Source: DASVWZ01 sp963708575
GTDB taxonomy: Bacteria > Acidobacteriota > Terriglobia > Terriglobales > Acidobacteriaceae
DNA length: 64,000 bases
Direction of reading: 5' to 3'
Assembly: GCA_963708575.1 (NCBI GenBank)
Contig: CAVPTB010000007.1
Location: 1,674,001 to 1,738,000 of the forward strand
Below are positions 1 through 9,600 of this stretch, piece after piece. The notes under the pieces are model-generated. The model worked only from the letters and a program-made list of their open reading frames with translations, searched no databases and had not been told where the DNA came from. The position numbers and the translations under genes are program-made. The number at the start of each line of letters is the position of its first letter. The stretch's first letter is position 1.

Positions 1-6
1 TCAGCA

Positions 7-1266
7 ATGAACGTTTGTCTCGTCACCGCATTTCCGCCGAGCCAGCAGGCTCTCAACGAATACGGCTATCACATTGCGCGAGAACTTCGTCAGATAGAAG
101 GAATTTCTCTCACCATCCTGGCGGACGACCTGACGTCTTCGCAATCGGAGTTGGCCGGATTCAACGTGGTCCGCTGCTGGTCATTCAATCGGCCAAAGAA
201 CATTGAGCGCGTGCTCAGGACGATCCGCGAAATCAAACCCGACATCGTTTGGTTCAATCTGGGTTTCGCGAGCTTCGGGGATAAACCCGTTCCGGCTTTC
301 ATGGGCATCCTGCTCCCCGCTCTTAGCAGGATGTCCGGTTTCAATACGCATGTCACCCTGCATCAACTGATGGAAACCGTCGATTTAAAAGATGCACGGG
401 TTCGCTTCCCTAAGATCTATCAGGCGGGCGGGTTCCTGGCCACGCAGGTCCTGCTTTGTGCCAACTCTGTCTCCGTGCTCTTACCTGCATACCGAACGAT
501 TCTGCGCGATAAATATCGGCGAGGTGTGGTATTTGTCCGTCGCCACGGGACGCTTTGGGGGATTCCGGAGTTTCCCGACTTCACCAAGCGAGGCAATCCC
601 GATCAACGAATTCTCGCCTTCGGAAAATGGGGAACTTACAAGCGGCTGGAGTTGATCGTGGAGGCGTTCCAGATCGTAAGCCAGCGCATTCCAAATGCCG
701 AACTAATCATCGCGGGCACCGATCACCCCAAGGCTGCGGGATACATGAAGTCGATTGAAGAAAGCTGCCGAAGCCATCCGAGAATCAAGTTCGTGGGATA
801 CGTGCCCGAACCAGAGATCCCCTCGCTATTTCAGACAATCAGCGTGGTAGTGATGCCTTACTCTTCATCCGCCGGATCAAGCGGAATCGCCCACTTAGCC
901 AGCGCATATGGCGTGCCGATCCTCGCATCTGATATTCCTGACTGCCGCGAACTCGTATCGGAAGAGGGGCTAGCCATTGAGTTTTATCAACCAGGCAATG
1001 TACAGAGCCTGGTGGACTCGCTGTCATCTTTGCTTGAAAGTCCTGAGCGCCAGGCCGAAATGGCATTCCAGAACGCCTCTGCCGCCTTGCGAATGAGCAT
1101 GCCTGAAATTATTCGGCAATATGTTCGCTCTTTCGACATGCAGCAACGCGTGGAGCAACTGCTGCAGCTTTCCCGCGCTCGCAATCTTCCCCGCTGGATG
1201 CCTTTTCGCTCCTGGTACGCGCGACGCAGCGCCCGCAACCTGATTCGCCCGAACCAGGCAGAATAA
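7..1266 (+). CDS. Glycosyltransferase family 4 protein
   Basis: A 419-residue cytoplasmic sugar transferase of the GT-B fold. The N-terminal half begins MNVCLVTAFPPSQQALNEYG, the usual first strand plus loop of GT4 enzymes. The C-terminal half carries the nucleotide-sugar binding pattern: ILAFGKWGTYKRLELIVEA at about residues 200-219, then ELIIAGTDHP, then the acidic-loop region GSSGIAHLASAYGVPILASD at about 287-307. The donor and acceptor sugars cannot be read from sequence. The ATG at 7 is almost at the window edge, so upstream partners are not visible. The flippase and exporter genes a few kb away suggest a role in surface polysaccharide assembly; that is inferred from context. Confidence 0.85.
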   Translation: MNVCLVTAFPPSQQALNEYGYHIARELRQIEGISLTILADDLTSSQSELAGFNVVRCWSFNRPKNIERVLRTIREIKPDIVWFNLGFASFGDKPVPAFMGILLPALSRMSGFNTHVTLHQLMETVDLKDARVRFPKIYQAGGFLATQVLLCANSVSVLLPAYRTILRDKYRRGVVFVRRHGTLWGIPEFPDFTKRGNPDQRILAFGKWGTYKRLELIVEAFQIVSQRIPNAELIIAGTDHPKAAGYMKSIEESCRSHPRIKFVGYVPEPEIPSLFQTISVVVMPYSSSAGSSGIAHLASAYGVPILASDIPDCRELVSEEGLAIEFYQPGNVQSLVDSLSSLLESPERQAEMAFQNASAALRMSMPEIIRQYVRSFDMQQRVEQLLQLSRARNLPRWMPFRSWYARRSARNLIRPNQAE

Positions 1267-1327
1267 AGGCCCGGAACGCGAACTCCAGGCCATCCCAACG
1301 CATAAATCCATAAATCGTTTTCGCGGC

Positions 1328-2059
1328 TTATGAGCACGGAAAATAGGGCTTTGCCGTGCCGGTTTTCATTTGGTTAAAGACGCTCTTCTGCTGCTGCTCG
1401 TACTTCCCGTTGGCCAGCCGATAGTGGATCCATTGCACTAAGCCATAGCGTTGACTCAGGTAGTACTCTTCCTTGTCGTTGCAGTTGCTGTAAGTGCTAT
1501 TGCAGTTGTACCGATAGCTGACTACGAGAGTCGGCATGTTGTTCGGCAGACTGCCTCCGAAGGATACCTTGTAAGGTCCCCAAACCTGATTCACCGCATA
1601 GCCCAAAGACTGGTTCTTGTAGGAGCCGCAACTTACGTGCGTCTGGTAGGTCGTGTTGTTAGAGGTCACCGTGGTTCCTGGGCTCCCTCCCTTCGCGCAG
1701 CGCGTCGTTAACGGCATATTTGTGTTATTTGCGAACTTCTTAAAAGTTGTCGGCTTTCCCCAGTCCAATTCGGTAATCCACAAATAGATGTAGTTGTTGT
1801 CGTAGAGCTGAATATCCCAAGGATCCCCGTTGCCGCTCTTGGTCCAGAAAAATTGACCGGAATCCAGCGTGGTGTAAAGCGGATTTGCGCTGCCCCCCAA
1901 GTGATACTGACCGCGCAGGTCGGAGTCCATGGTCATCCAGTCCAACATATCGTAGGTGCCGGAGGGACAATTTATGGTTGACTCAGCGAACGCGCTCCGC
2001 GGATTCAAGAGCATGAATCCTGCAATGACAACGGTGGCCAACGCAAGGTATTTTGCCAT
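1328..2059 (-). CDS. Secreted protein of unknown function
   Basis: About 243 residues, not recognised. The N-terminus MAKYLALATVVIAGFMLLNPRSAFAES is a clear Sec signal peptide with an AFA-type cleavage site near residue 25, so the protein is exported. The mature part is rich in Asn, Tyr, Trp and Gly and has about six cysteines, which suggests a disulfide-stabilised beta-rich periplasmic or surface protein. I chose the ATG at 2059 rather than the TTG at 2065 because a GGAGG lies at a good distance upstream. The promoter side holds a set of nested palindromes (2191-2250). It is transcribed alone and ends tail-to-tail with the glycosyltransferase at 7-1266. Confidence 0.6.
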   Translation of the reverse strand: MAKYLALATVVIAGFMLLNPRSAFAESTINCPSGTYDMLDWMTMDSDLRGQYHLGGSANPLYTTLDSGQFFWTKSGNGDPWDIQLYDNNYIYLWITELDWGKPTTFKKFANNTNMPLTTRCAKGGSPGTTVTSNNTTYQTHVSCGSYKNQSLGYAVNQVWGPYKVSFGGSLPNNMPTLVVSYRYNCNSTYSNCNDKEEYYLSQRYGLVQWIHYRLANGKYEQQQKSVFNQMKTGTAKPYFPCS

Positions 2060-2190
2060 TATCAATCCTCCCGCTTTTCAGCGGAGTTTTTGAGCGAGAC
2101 TTGGCGACAGCTCCGGAATCCCGGAACCCCTGTTCGCGCAAAGTGTGCTGAATGAGGCCGAGAGTAGTACCAAAGTTAGGGGGTTAACAA

Positions 2191-2250
2191 TAAGGTAAAC
2201 ACCTTAGTCGTGTGGAAATGCCGACACGAAGGTGCAAGGTAAGTACCTTG
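2191..2250. promoter_or_regulatory. Three tandem palindromes upstream of the secreted-protein gene
   Basis: Two palindromes share the core AAGGTA-ACCTT: TAAGGT(4 nt)ACCTTA at 2191-2206 and CAAGGTA(2 nt)TACCTTG at 2235-2250, with centres 44 bp apart. Between them sits TCGTGT(10 nt)ACACGA at 2208-2213/2224-2229. The duplicated core looks like a double operator for a dimeric regulator acting on the gene that starts at 2059. An RNA role is possible, but the two outer sites are short and repeat each other, which favours a DNA-binding site. Confidence 0.45.
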
Positions 2251-2284
2251 TCTTTCAATTAGCTAGCGGAAGCAGTGCCGCAGA

Positions 2285-3499
2285 CTATTGCGGTGGGCGG
2301 GGAACCGGATTGCTTGGTGGCGATGATTGGTCTGCGGGCGGGCGGGGGACCTGATTCGGAGAGTTCTGATCTGAAAGAGTGGGCTGCGTGGCTTCGGGTT
2401 CGAGAATTGGTTGGTTGTCGCGGCGTCTTAATTCGATCGCGCCTCCTTGCCGGCGGCGAATTTCTTGCGAGGCTTCCAGCGTGGCCTCCGTATCCTGACT
2501 GTTGTTACTGGCCACGGCGTCCAGCGACATACCTTGCATCTCGGCGTGATTGGCCGCCGTTACCTTCTGCTTGGCGCCGGTGGCTTGTCGAGCCTCACCA
2601 TAAAATTCGTCCGCCGTTTCCTGGTCACCATTCAATTCCGAAACGTACCCCATATTGTTCAAGGAAAACGCGCTGTAAGGATCTAACTTGAATGCGCCTA
2701 CAAAGTCCTCTCGGGCCTTGTCTGGCTGGTTATGATTTAGGGCAAAGACTCCCTGCAGATTGAGCCGAGCAGCGCGGGCTTCGGCACCTTGCTCCGTGTC
2801 CATACGCTTACGCACGACCTGCGCATTGTTGCCCGCCACCTCGCTGATTTCCTTGCCTCTCCAGTGGGGATCGAGCGCTACCACAATTTTTTCCTTGGAA
2901 TTGAGTTCCGCTGCCTGCGTGTAATACTTCACCGCGGAATCCAAGTTCCCTTCCGCCTCCATGGTGTATCCAAGATTGTTCAACGTGAAGGGGTTTTTCG
3001 GATCGCGGGAAAGAGCCTGCAAAAGCGACTGTTCGGCCTCTTGAGTTCTACCCTGCTGCAGCAAGCTCATTGCTTCGACGTTTGCCCGATTGATGGCCAG
3101 ATCCCGATTGCCTACGAATGCCTGCACGGCAGCCAGCGGCTTGCCCTTGAGATCCTCAACACTGGCTTGATCGATGACCGTTTCGGATTGGTGTTGCGCC
3201 GCCAGTTCGTAATAGCGCTCCGCCCGTTCCACCTTGCCTTGCAGTTCCGAAATGTATCCCAAATTATTCAGCGTGAACGGGTCGTCCGGATCGATAAGGT
3301 AGGCCTTGAAAAAGAGCTTTTCTGCCCTCTCCAGTTGATGTTTCTGGACGGCCCTTACGCCTTCTCGATTCAGTTGTTGAACCGGAGTCGGCTTCGTCGA
3401 TTTGGGGATATTAATGCGAAGTTCAGCCCCAAAGCTACCCATAGCCGTTAGCGCCAATAACGCTGCGGCCACGAAACGTCCGGTGAGATGCTTGTTCAT
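2285..3499 (-). CDS. Secreted tetratricopeptide-repeat protein with three long repeats
   Basis: 404 residues from the ATG at 3499, chosen because it gives a signal peptide (MNKHLTGRFVAAALLALTAM, cleaved near GSFGA); upstream ATGs at 3517 and 3619 would bury it. The mature protein has three repeats of roughly 100 residues. Each has a TPR pair with the core PFTLNNLGY (or AFSLNNMGY), followed by a linker ending G-x-x-L/I-x-x-V/A-x-x-N. The C-terminal 60 residues are Pro/Gln/Ser-rich and probably disordered. TPR arrays bind protein partners; the partner is unknown. It is transcribed divergently from the gene at 3629, with 129 bp between the starts, so the two may share regulation. Confidence 0.7.
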   Translation of the reverse strand: MNKHLTGRFVAAALLALTAMGSFGAELRINIPKSTKPTPVQQLNREGVRAVQKHQLERAEKLFFKAYLIDPDDPFTLNNLGYISELQGKVERAERYYELAAQHQSETVIDQASVEDLKGKPLAAVQAFVGNRDLAINRANVEAMSLLQQGRTQEAEQSLLQALSRDPKNPFTLNNLGYTMEAEGNLDSAVKYYTQAAELNSKEKIVVALDPHWRGKEISEVAGNNAQVVRKRMDTEQGAEARAARLNLQGVFALNHNQPDKAREDFVGAFKLDPYSAFSLNNMGYVSELNGDQETADEFYGEARQATGAKQKVTAANHAEMQGMSLDAVASNNSQDTEATLEASQEIRRRQGGAIELRRRDNQPILEPEATQPTLSDQNSPNQVPRPPADQSSPPSNPVPRPPQ

Positions 3500-3628
3500 G
3501 TGTCCCAAAATGCTCATTCTAGTAGCAGCTTTGGATGGCATTTGGCACCCTTGCGTTGGCTTCCGGATCTCTGGTTTTTCAGCAGCTCTGGCCCACCTTT
3601 TCCCATTAAATGCATCCAATTACCGCCA

Positions 3629-4528
3629 ATGTCTATGCGTAAAACCATCCTATGGCCGTTGTTGATTGTGGCGGGCACGTCGTCCGGAATTGCCCAAACC
3701 CAGGCCAACCTTACGACCACAACAAGCACCCCTGATGCAGCAGTGCCCGCAAAGACGCCTTATATCGATCTGTACGATCCCTTGCTCGATCTACCGCCTC
3801 TCCCCCGGGCCAAGGTGGCGTTAATTGGCGGAACGGTAACGCAAGTCGATCATGTTTCCAACCGGCTCACGCTGCGCCCATTCGGCAGCAAGCAGCAACT
3901 TCGGGTGGATTTTGATATGCGAAGCGCGGTTTATCGTGACAGCCAACCGGCTTTACCAAAAGACATTCAGCGTGGAGACCGCGTTTACGTCGATACTATG
4001 TTGAATGGAACGAGGGTGTTCGCCAAGTCCGTTCGTATTCAAACTGGCGCATCCAGCGGCAATGGTACCGGGCAGGTCATTGACTACGACGCCGCAGCCA
4101 ACTTACTCACCGTCAGAGACGAACTCTCCTCTCAGCCTGTTCACTTTCGTTTGAGCTCGACAACCGTCGTTCGGAACGGAACTCAGACCATCCAGGCAGC
4201 TGACCTTCGCCCCGGTTCGTTGGTTTCGCTGACTTTCGTCGACCAGCAAGGTCACAGCGTGGTTCGGGACGTCACTTTACTTGCGCAGCCGGGTGCCGAG
4301 TTTTCCTTCTTCGGCAAATTAACTTTCGTCGATCTTTCTCAGAAGATGATGGCCATTGCCAATCAGGTTGACGGCAAGACCTACGAAATTCATTTAGCGT
4401 CGATCCCTCCAGCCGTCCTGCGCAACCTTCACGAGGGTAGCGACGTCGGAGTTTCAGCGGTGTTCGATGGCACGCAGTACACCGCTCGCAGTGTGGCATC
4501 CGCCGCACAATCATCCGAACAGCAGTAG
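3629..4528 (+). CDS. Exported protein with DUF5666-like beta-barrel repeats
   Basis: 299 residues. The start at 3629 (MSMRKTILWPLLIVAGTSSGIAQ) gives a signal peptide; ATG at 3635 is a close alternative, and the longer reading from 3488 has no signal. Three similar beta-rich segments of about 75 residues follow: GGTVTQVDHVSNRLTLRPFG, GTGQVIDYDAAANLLTVRDE and FGKLTFVDLSQKMMAIANQV. The G-x-V/I-x-x-x-D...LTV...F pattern followed by a 'G..V.V' strand is typical of DUF5666-like OB-fold repeats. Its function is unknown. It ends tail-to-tail with the flippase gene, 30 bp away. The repeat-family assignment is from memory of the pattern. Confidence 0.6.
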   Translation: MSMRKTILWPLLIVAGTSSGIAQTQANLTTTTSTPDAAVPAKTPYIDLYDPLLDLPPLPRAKVALIGGTVTQVDHVSNRLTLRPFGSKQQLRVDFDMRSAVYRDSQPALPKDIQRGDRVYVDTMLNGTRVFAKSVRIQTGASSGNGTGQVIDYDAAANLLTVRDELSSQPVHFRLSSTTVVRNGTQTIQAADLRPGSLVSLTFVDQQGHSVVRDVTLLAQPGAEFSFFGKLTFVDLSQKMMAIANQVDGKTYEIHLASIPPAVLRNLHEGSDVGVSAVFDGTQYTARSVASAAQSSEQQ

Positions 4529-4558
4529 ATAACTGAATAGCAGGAACTCGACGACGGA

Positions 4559-6619
4559 TCAGACTCTTTCGCTTCGCGGTTGACGATTCTTAAGCGCCTG
4601 CTCAATGACGACTTCGCGATTTTCAAAGAGATAAACAATGGAGTTCTTGGCGTAGCGCCAAAGGGTCGACAGATCGGTCTGATACCAGCAACACTCCATC
4701 ATTCGGGGTGAAAATCCACAGAAGAAACGAAAGCGGTGGGTAACGTCGTACGGGTTCACAAGCATGGCGGCCGTCATGCGGTGATTGCCTTCGATGATAG
4801 TCAATGGGCTGCTGCCATCAAGACCGATCAGCAATACCGCGCTGCTCTCGACTCCGGAGGCGCTCTGGCCCGCGAGTTCCGCGCTTAACGAACGCAATTT
4901 GGCAATGAAGGCGTTGGAAGAACTGGTTGTAAGACGCGTCCGAATTCTCTCCGTCATTTCCAACAGATAGTAGTTCCGGCTGGCGTGTTTGCGCCATTGG
5001 TTGCGGGGAAATACCCGAATTCGGGTCAAGTCTTGCTGCTCTAACTCGACCTCCCACCATTCCGTGTCTTCCGGCAGTTCTTGCCAAAGCCGCCCGCGGC
5101 GCTTGTAGAGTAGCGCGCGCCTCAGTTTGTTTTCCTTGGCATTCGTGAGATCCGGCTTCGTGACCACATCCCAGAAAGGCTCGCGATAAGATTTGAATTC
5201 CCTTTGATAAAACTCGCTCCTCAGGAACTCCGAGATCGCTTCGTCTTCGCTGATCCGGCGAAGTTTCGTGAGTGAACCGTCGAGTCCTGTGCGTAACGGG
5301 GCGTTAGGCCGCTTTCTGAATTCCATCCTCAGGAAAGGAATAGAGACGAGGGTCAGGAGCACCAACATGAGCACGGTTTGCACCAGAATCACGTCGTGCA
5401 AAGTATTGTGTAGCAGATAAATTCCCAGGACGATCGCGCCGCTAAAACACAATTGCAGCCAGCTAACATTTCCGATCTTGCGGGAGATTTCGTAGCTCAT
5501 CAATACCACGGCCAGAGAGTAGATTCCGGTGGTGGCCGCATATAGAACCAGGAGCGAAGTATAGGACCCGCCGCCACCCAACGGGAATCCGTTCCCGAGT
5601 ACCGCGTGCCACAATCGAGGGGGCGCAAGCCAAACACAAAATGTAAACAAAGTCGCGATCAGCACCACCAGCAATAGCGCCGTCCCGAGCACGGCCCGGC
5701 CATCGTCATCTTCGGATCGGGCTCCCGCTGAAAATGGGAACATTCCGCTCACCACCGACCAGGAAAGCATGTACACGACTCGTCCCACCAGCGCTATCGC
5801 AGCGTAGACGCCTGCTTCTGTGGCGGAGAAGAAATGCTTGACCAGAATGATGTCGAGGTTGTTGATGATGACTTGTCCCACGAAAAAGACGGTGGCTTGC
5901 ACTCCTTCGCCGAAAGCGACGGGCAGACTTGCGGACGATTCGCCTTCCAACTGCTTGGTCGGACGGCCGAAAATGTAAGCCACGATGATCGAGGCCACAA
6001 TTGCGTCAATGACACCCGCGACGCCGTAGCCGGCGGCAATGACGGCAATCGTCCCGCCGAGCTTCACCACGACTTCGAGCACAAAGTTACCAGCCAGGTG
6101 TCGGAAGTCGTACGTCCCCTGCATCATCCCGCGGCGCACACCCAGGGGAACGTAAAAAATGATCGCTCCCGCCAGCATGATGATGTAATTCTTTGAAGGC
6201 AAGTTCAGATAGCGCGAGATGATGGGACTGCTATATGCGAGGAGAACGCTGATCCCTATGCCGAACATCCAGGCGCGGCGATGCAAATACCGATAGATCG
6301 CCACTTTCTCCGGCAGCGAATCGTAACGTGCCACAAACTTGGAACATAACAACTGAAAGGTAAGCGTCACGGACGATAGAAGCATCAGCACCGTGTAAAC
6401 GACGCTGGCATGTCCGAAACTGTCAGCACCTAAAGCATGGGCGATCGCAAGGTTGTACAACAGGTTCATGGCGCCCACCAACCCCGAGCTCACCAGCATG
6501 ATCATGCTGCCGCTCAGGACGCGCGCCCGCAGAGTCTGCGACGAGATAGGCGGCGGCGACAAGGGCATGGCCTCGCCCAGCACTGGAGCCGTCACCCCGG
6601 TTGAACCTTCAGTGGACAT
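4559..6619 (-). CDS. Wzx-like polysaccharide flippase with a C-terminal cytoplasmic domain
   Basis: 686 residues. Residues about 25-435 form 12 or more hydrophobic segments, starting RARVLSGSMIMLVSSGLVGA, as in MOP-superfamily lipid-linked oligosaccharide flippases. These enzymes move undecaprenyl-linked sugar units across the inner membrane and are usually 400-500 residues long. Here about 240 extra soluble residues follow (about 445-686). They contain the sequence LTIIEGNHRMTAAM around residues 605-618, which recalls the ParB/sulfiredoxin-like 'DGxHR..A' loop. The flippase part is a confident call; the tail's function is unknown. The neighbouring large exporter gene on the same strand fits a shared export route. 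Confidence 0.8.
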   Translation of the reverse strand: MSTEGSTGVTAPVLGEAMPLSPPPISSQTLRARVLSGSMIMLVSSGLVGAMNLLYNLAIAHALGADSFGHASVVYTVLMLLSSVTLTFQLLCSKFVARYDSLPEKVAIYRYLHRRAWMFGIGISVLLAYSSPIISRYLNLPSKNYIIMLAGAIIFYVPLGVRRGMMQGTYDFRHLAGNFVLEVVVKLGGTIAVIAAGYGVAGVIDAIVASIIVAYIFGRPTKQLEGESSASLPVAFGEGVQATVFFVGQVIINNLDIILVKHFFSATEAGVYAAIALVGRVVYMLSWSVVSGMFPFSAGARSEDDDGRAVLGTALLLVVLIATLFTFCVWLAPPRLWHAVLGNGFPLGGGGSYTSLLVLYAATTGIYSLAVVLMSYEISRKIGNVSWLQLCFSGAIVLGIYLLHNTLHDVILVQTVLMLVLLTLVSIPFLRMEFRKRPNAPLRTGLDGSLTKLRRISEDEAISEFLRSEFYQREFKSYREPFWDVVTKPDLTNAKENKLRRALLYKRRGRLWQELPEDTEWWEVELEQQDLTRIRVFPRNQWRKHASRNYYLLEMTERIRTRLTTSSSNAFIAKLRSLSAELAGQSASGVESSAVLLIGLDGSSPLTIIEGNHRMTAAMLVNPYDVTHRFRFFCGFSPRMMECCWYQTDLSTLWRYAKNSIVYLFENREVVIEQALKNRQPRSERV

Positions 6620-6664
6620 GTGAATCCATTAGATGCATGCGGCAGAATTGCGTAAGTGCAACAC

Positions 6665-9600
6665 TTAAAACAAGTTTAAGCGAACGATGGGGAGGAAATT
6701 GTTGTGGCTGCCTATGGGGAAGTCATAGAAACTCTGTTGCTGAAGACCTACCGACAGACGAATCGGATAAGTGACCGAAACCTCGCCGGTCCCGTCATTT
6801 AGCGATCTACGTAAACCCCGTGTGTAGGAAAAAGTTACCTCGTTGGACACGTTGTCGTAGGCGTGGTAGCCCTCGCCCTGAGACCAAACGCCCTCGGCGT
6901 GGATGGACCAGTGCTTGTCCACCGGCAAATAGTCAAAACGGAATCCCGGCCGCATGGCTTGGGCTATGGCATAGATCGAGCCCTGCACCCTCCAGGAACG
7001 TAGGTAAGCCGCGTAGGCCCCAATGGTCCAATTGGTACCGAATTTCCGTTGCACACCGACGTAGGTATTCGTCGAGAAATACTCCGCAACGGTCGGCCGG
7101 AAAAGGACGTCACGCACCCAATATCCGGTGACCATGGAGGTCTTGCCCCACGGCCGTCCTACGGTGAACTCGATGGAGGCGTCGGCGTCTCGCGAATGCA
7201 GATCCTGATCCGTAAAGGGACCGGCTTCGCGAAGGGCGCTGCCTGTGATCGAAACCCAGTTGAAGAACGAACTGGTGTACATGTACAGATACTGACGGAA
7301 CAGGTTTTGGTCCATGTTGACAGGGGCCAAGGTGTCGCGGCGGATAGTGAACTGCACTCCCGGATTGAACGTGATGGTATTGTCCCCGAAGTGGACGACC
7401 GGGTTAATGCCGCCGTTAAAGATCGTATCGAACGTATTTCGCTGCTCAATCAGCAATTGGTTGGGAAATGAGAATGTTCCTCTCTGGTTGCGTTCCGCCA
7501 CCAAACCGGTAATCAGGGGGAGACCGTCGATGTGAATCCGGTACCGTGCGTCTCCCAAACTCTCGTAGGAATACCTGGGCGTAGGCAGCAGGGCGGGATT
7601 CGTGATGCCGCGGATCCTCGCGTCGAGTTGGTAGATGTTGATATCTTCGAAAATCGGACTGAAGGAGGCCTGTGGCACGATGCTGAGCTTGTCATTGATC
7701 TGCCGGCCCTCCTCGTCTGCGAGGTACATTTCCGTCTGAATCGCTGACACATTTCCTTCGACGATCCGGTTAGCTCGTGCTAACGAGCCAAGGGCCTCGG
7801 TCGTATTATGTTCCTGCCGGTATGCGTTCGACATGGCAACGAGATACTCGTAGTTCTCGTTGTTCTCGGGGTTGGTTCCGAGACTCCGTAGCAATGCCAT
7901 GGCGCTCTGCGTCTGGCCCTTAGCGAGATAAGCGTTCGCCAGCCCGATATCTACCGACTCCGGATCGGCGCCTTCCGACTGCGCCCGTTCAAAATACTTC
8001 TTCGCCAGATCAAATTCATCGATCGCCATCAACACGTCGGCGGCTTCGATCAAGTTTTCCGGGGTGACCGCTTGCGCTTCTCCGATTCGCGCTTCTGCAA
8101 GCGCGAAGCTCACCTGTTGAGCAGCCTCGTTACGCTTGCCTGAGGCGGCAAACAAACGCGCGAGGGCCAGACGGACTTCCGTTCGATCCGAATTCGGCGC
8201 GTCAAGAGCTCGCGAATAGCGTTGCATGGCCGCACCGTGGTCGCCCAAGGCTAGCAGTGCCTCGCCGGTGGCCATCAGCACCTTGCTGTCGTCGCCCTTT
8301 TTTTCGGCCTGCGCGACTGCTTGATAGGTTGCGTCGCGCTGGCGCATTTGCGCGTAGCTGCGGGCCATTTCCGCGTACACCAGCGAGTCGTCCGGACCAA
8401 GTCCCAAGGTTGCTTTCAACACCGTGATGGACTCGTCGTAACGGTGCATACGATAGAGAACGTCCGCCAACGCCAGGTGCGTAGGCACGTCGTTCGGTGT
8501 GAACTTCAGGGCAGCACGGTACTCGTCTTCCGCTTTGTGAAGCATCATCTCCTGGCGATAACCTTCGGCCATCGCCAAGTGCGTTGCTGTCGATTCGCCC
8601 ATGAGCTTGGTCGCGATTTCCGCTTCCTTCAAGGCCGGAGCGGCACGCCGTAGCTGCAGATTCGAAAACGCCAGCCCCAAATGAGCTTCGCCGTAGTCGG
8701 GCCGCATCTTGATCGCGGTCTCAAAGTCTTGTTGTGCGCGGGTTGGCTGGCGCAAATCATTAAGCACATATCCCCGGTTCATGTAGCCGGTGGGGTTGTT
8801 CGGATCAAGTTGCAACGCTTCGCTGAAGTCTTTCACTGCATCCTGCATCTGGCCGTTGTGCGCGTGGTAATAGCCAGAAATCAGGCGCAAATCCTTGTCC
8901 TTGGGAAGGATCGGCTTGTATTTCTCAGTGACCTGAAACGCTTCGTCGTAGCGATTCAGGAAGAGCAGGTCGTACGCGAGATAGACGGGCGCCTCTGGGT
9001 CACGAGGCAGCTTTTCTAAAACCTTGTAGCCCAGTTGTGCCGATTCTTCATACTGTCCATTTCTGGTCAGATAGCGTTCCCGCTCACGCATGACCGGAGG
9101 ATTGTCGTTGATCGCGGGATTTGCCGCCGCGCGTTCCACCCAGGTTTTCGCCGTGGGCAATTCATGAGCCTCGAGTGCGGAATTGATACCCCCCGCGACC
9201 ACCAATGGATTGTTGGGCGCAAGCTGGTGCGCCCGCTCGTAACTCTTCTGGGCATCTGGATAGCGGTGGTCCGCGGTGTACAGGTCGCCCATCGCCAGGT
9301 AGGGCACGTAATCGTCGGGATACAGCTTGGCGAGTTGGGTGAAATACTGTTCGGCAGCCGCGTTGTCGCCGCGTTCTCTTGCCAAATACCCTAGTGCCGT
9401 TAACGCCGCATTATTGTTAGGATCGATCTTCAACCCGCGGTTGTACATTTCGACCGCGTCCGCCGAACGGTCCGTCTTCCACAACAGGTTCGCATAGTTC
9501 AAAATGATGTTGACGTTATTTGGATCGAGCCGCGCAGCCTCTTTAATGTCCGTTTCGGCGGCAGCATAGTTTCCGCTGGCCGACTCGATGAGCGAACGCA

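Noticed and set aside
3488..3628. Extension of the DUF5666-like protein upstream to 3488
   Set aside because: It would overlap the divergent TPR gene's start and displace the signal peptide inward.
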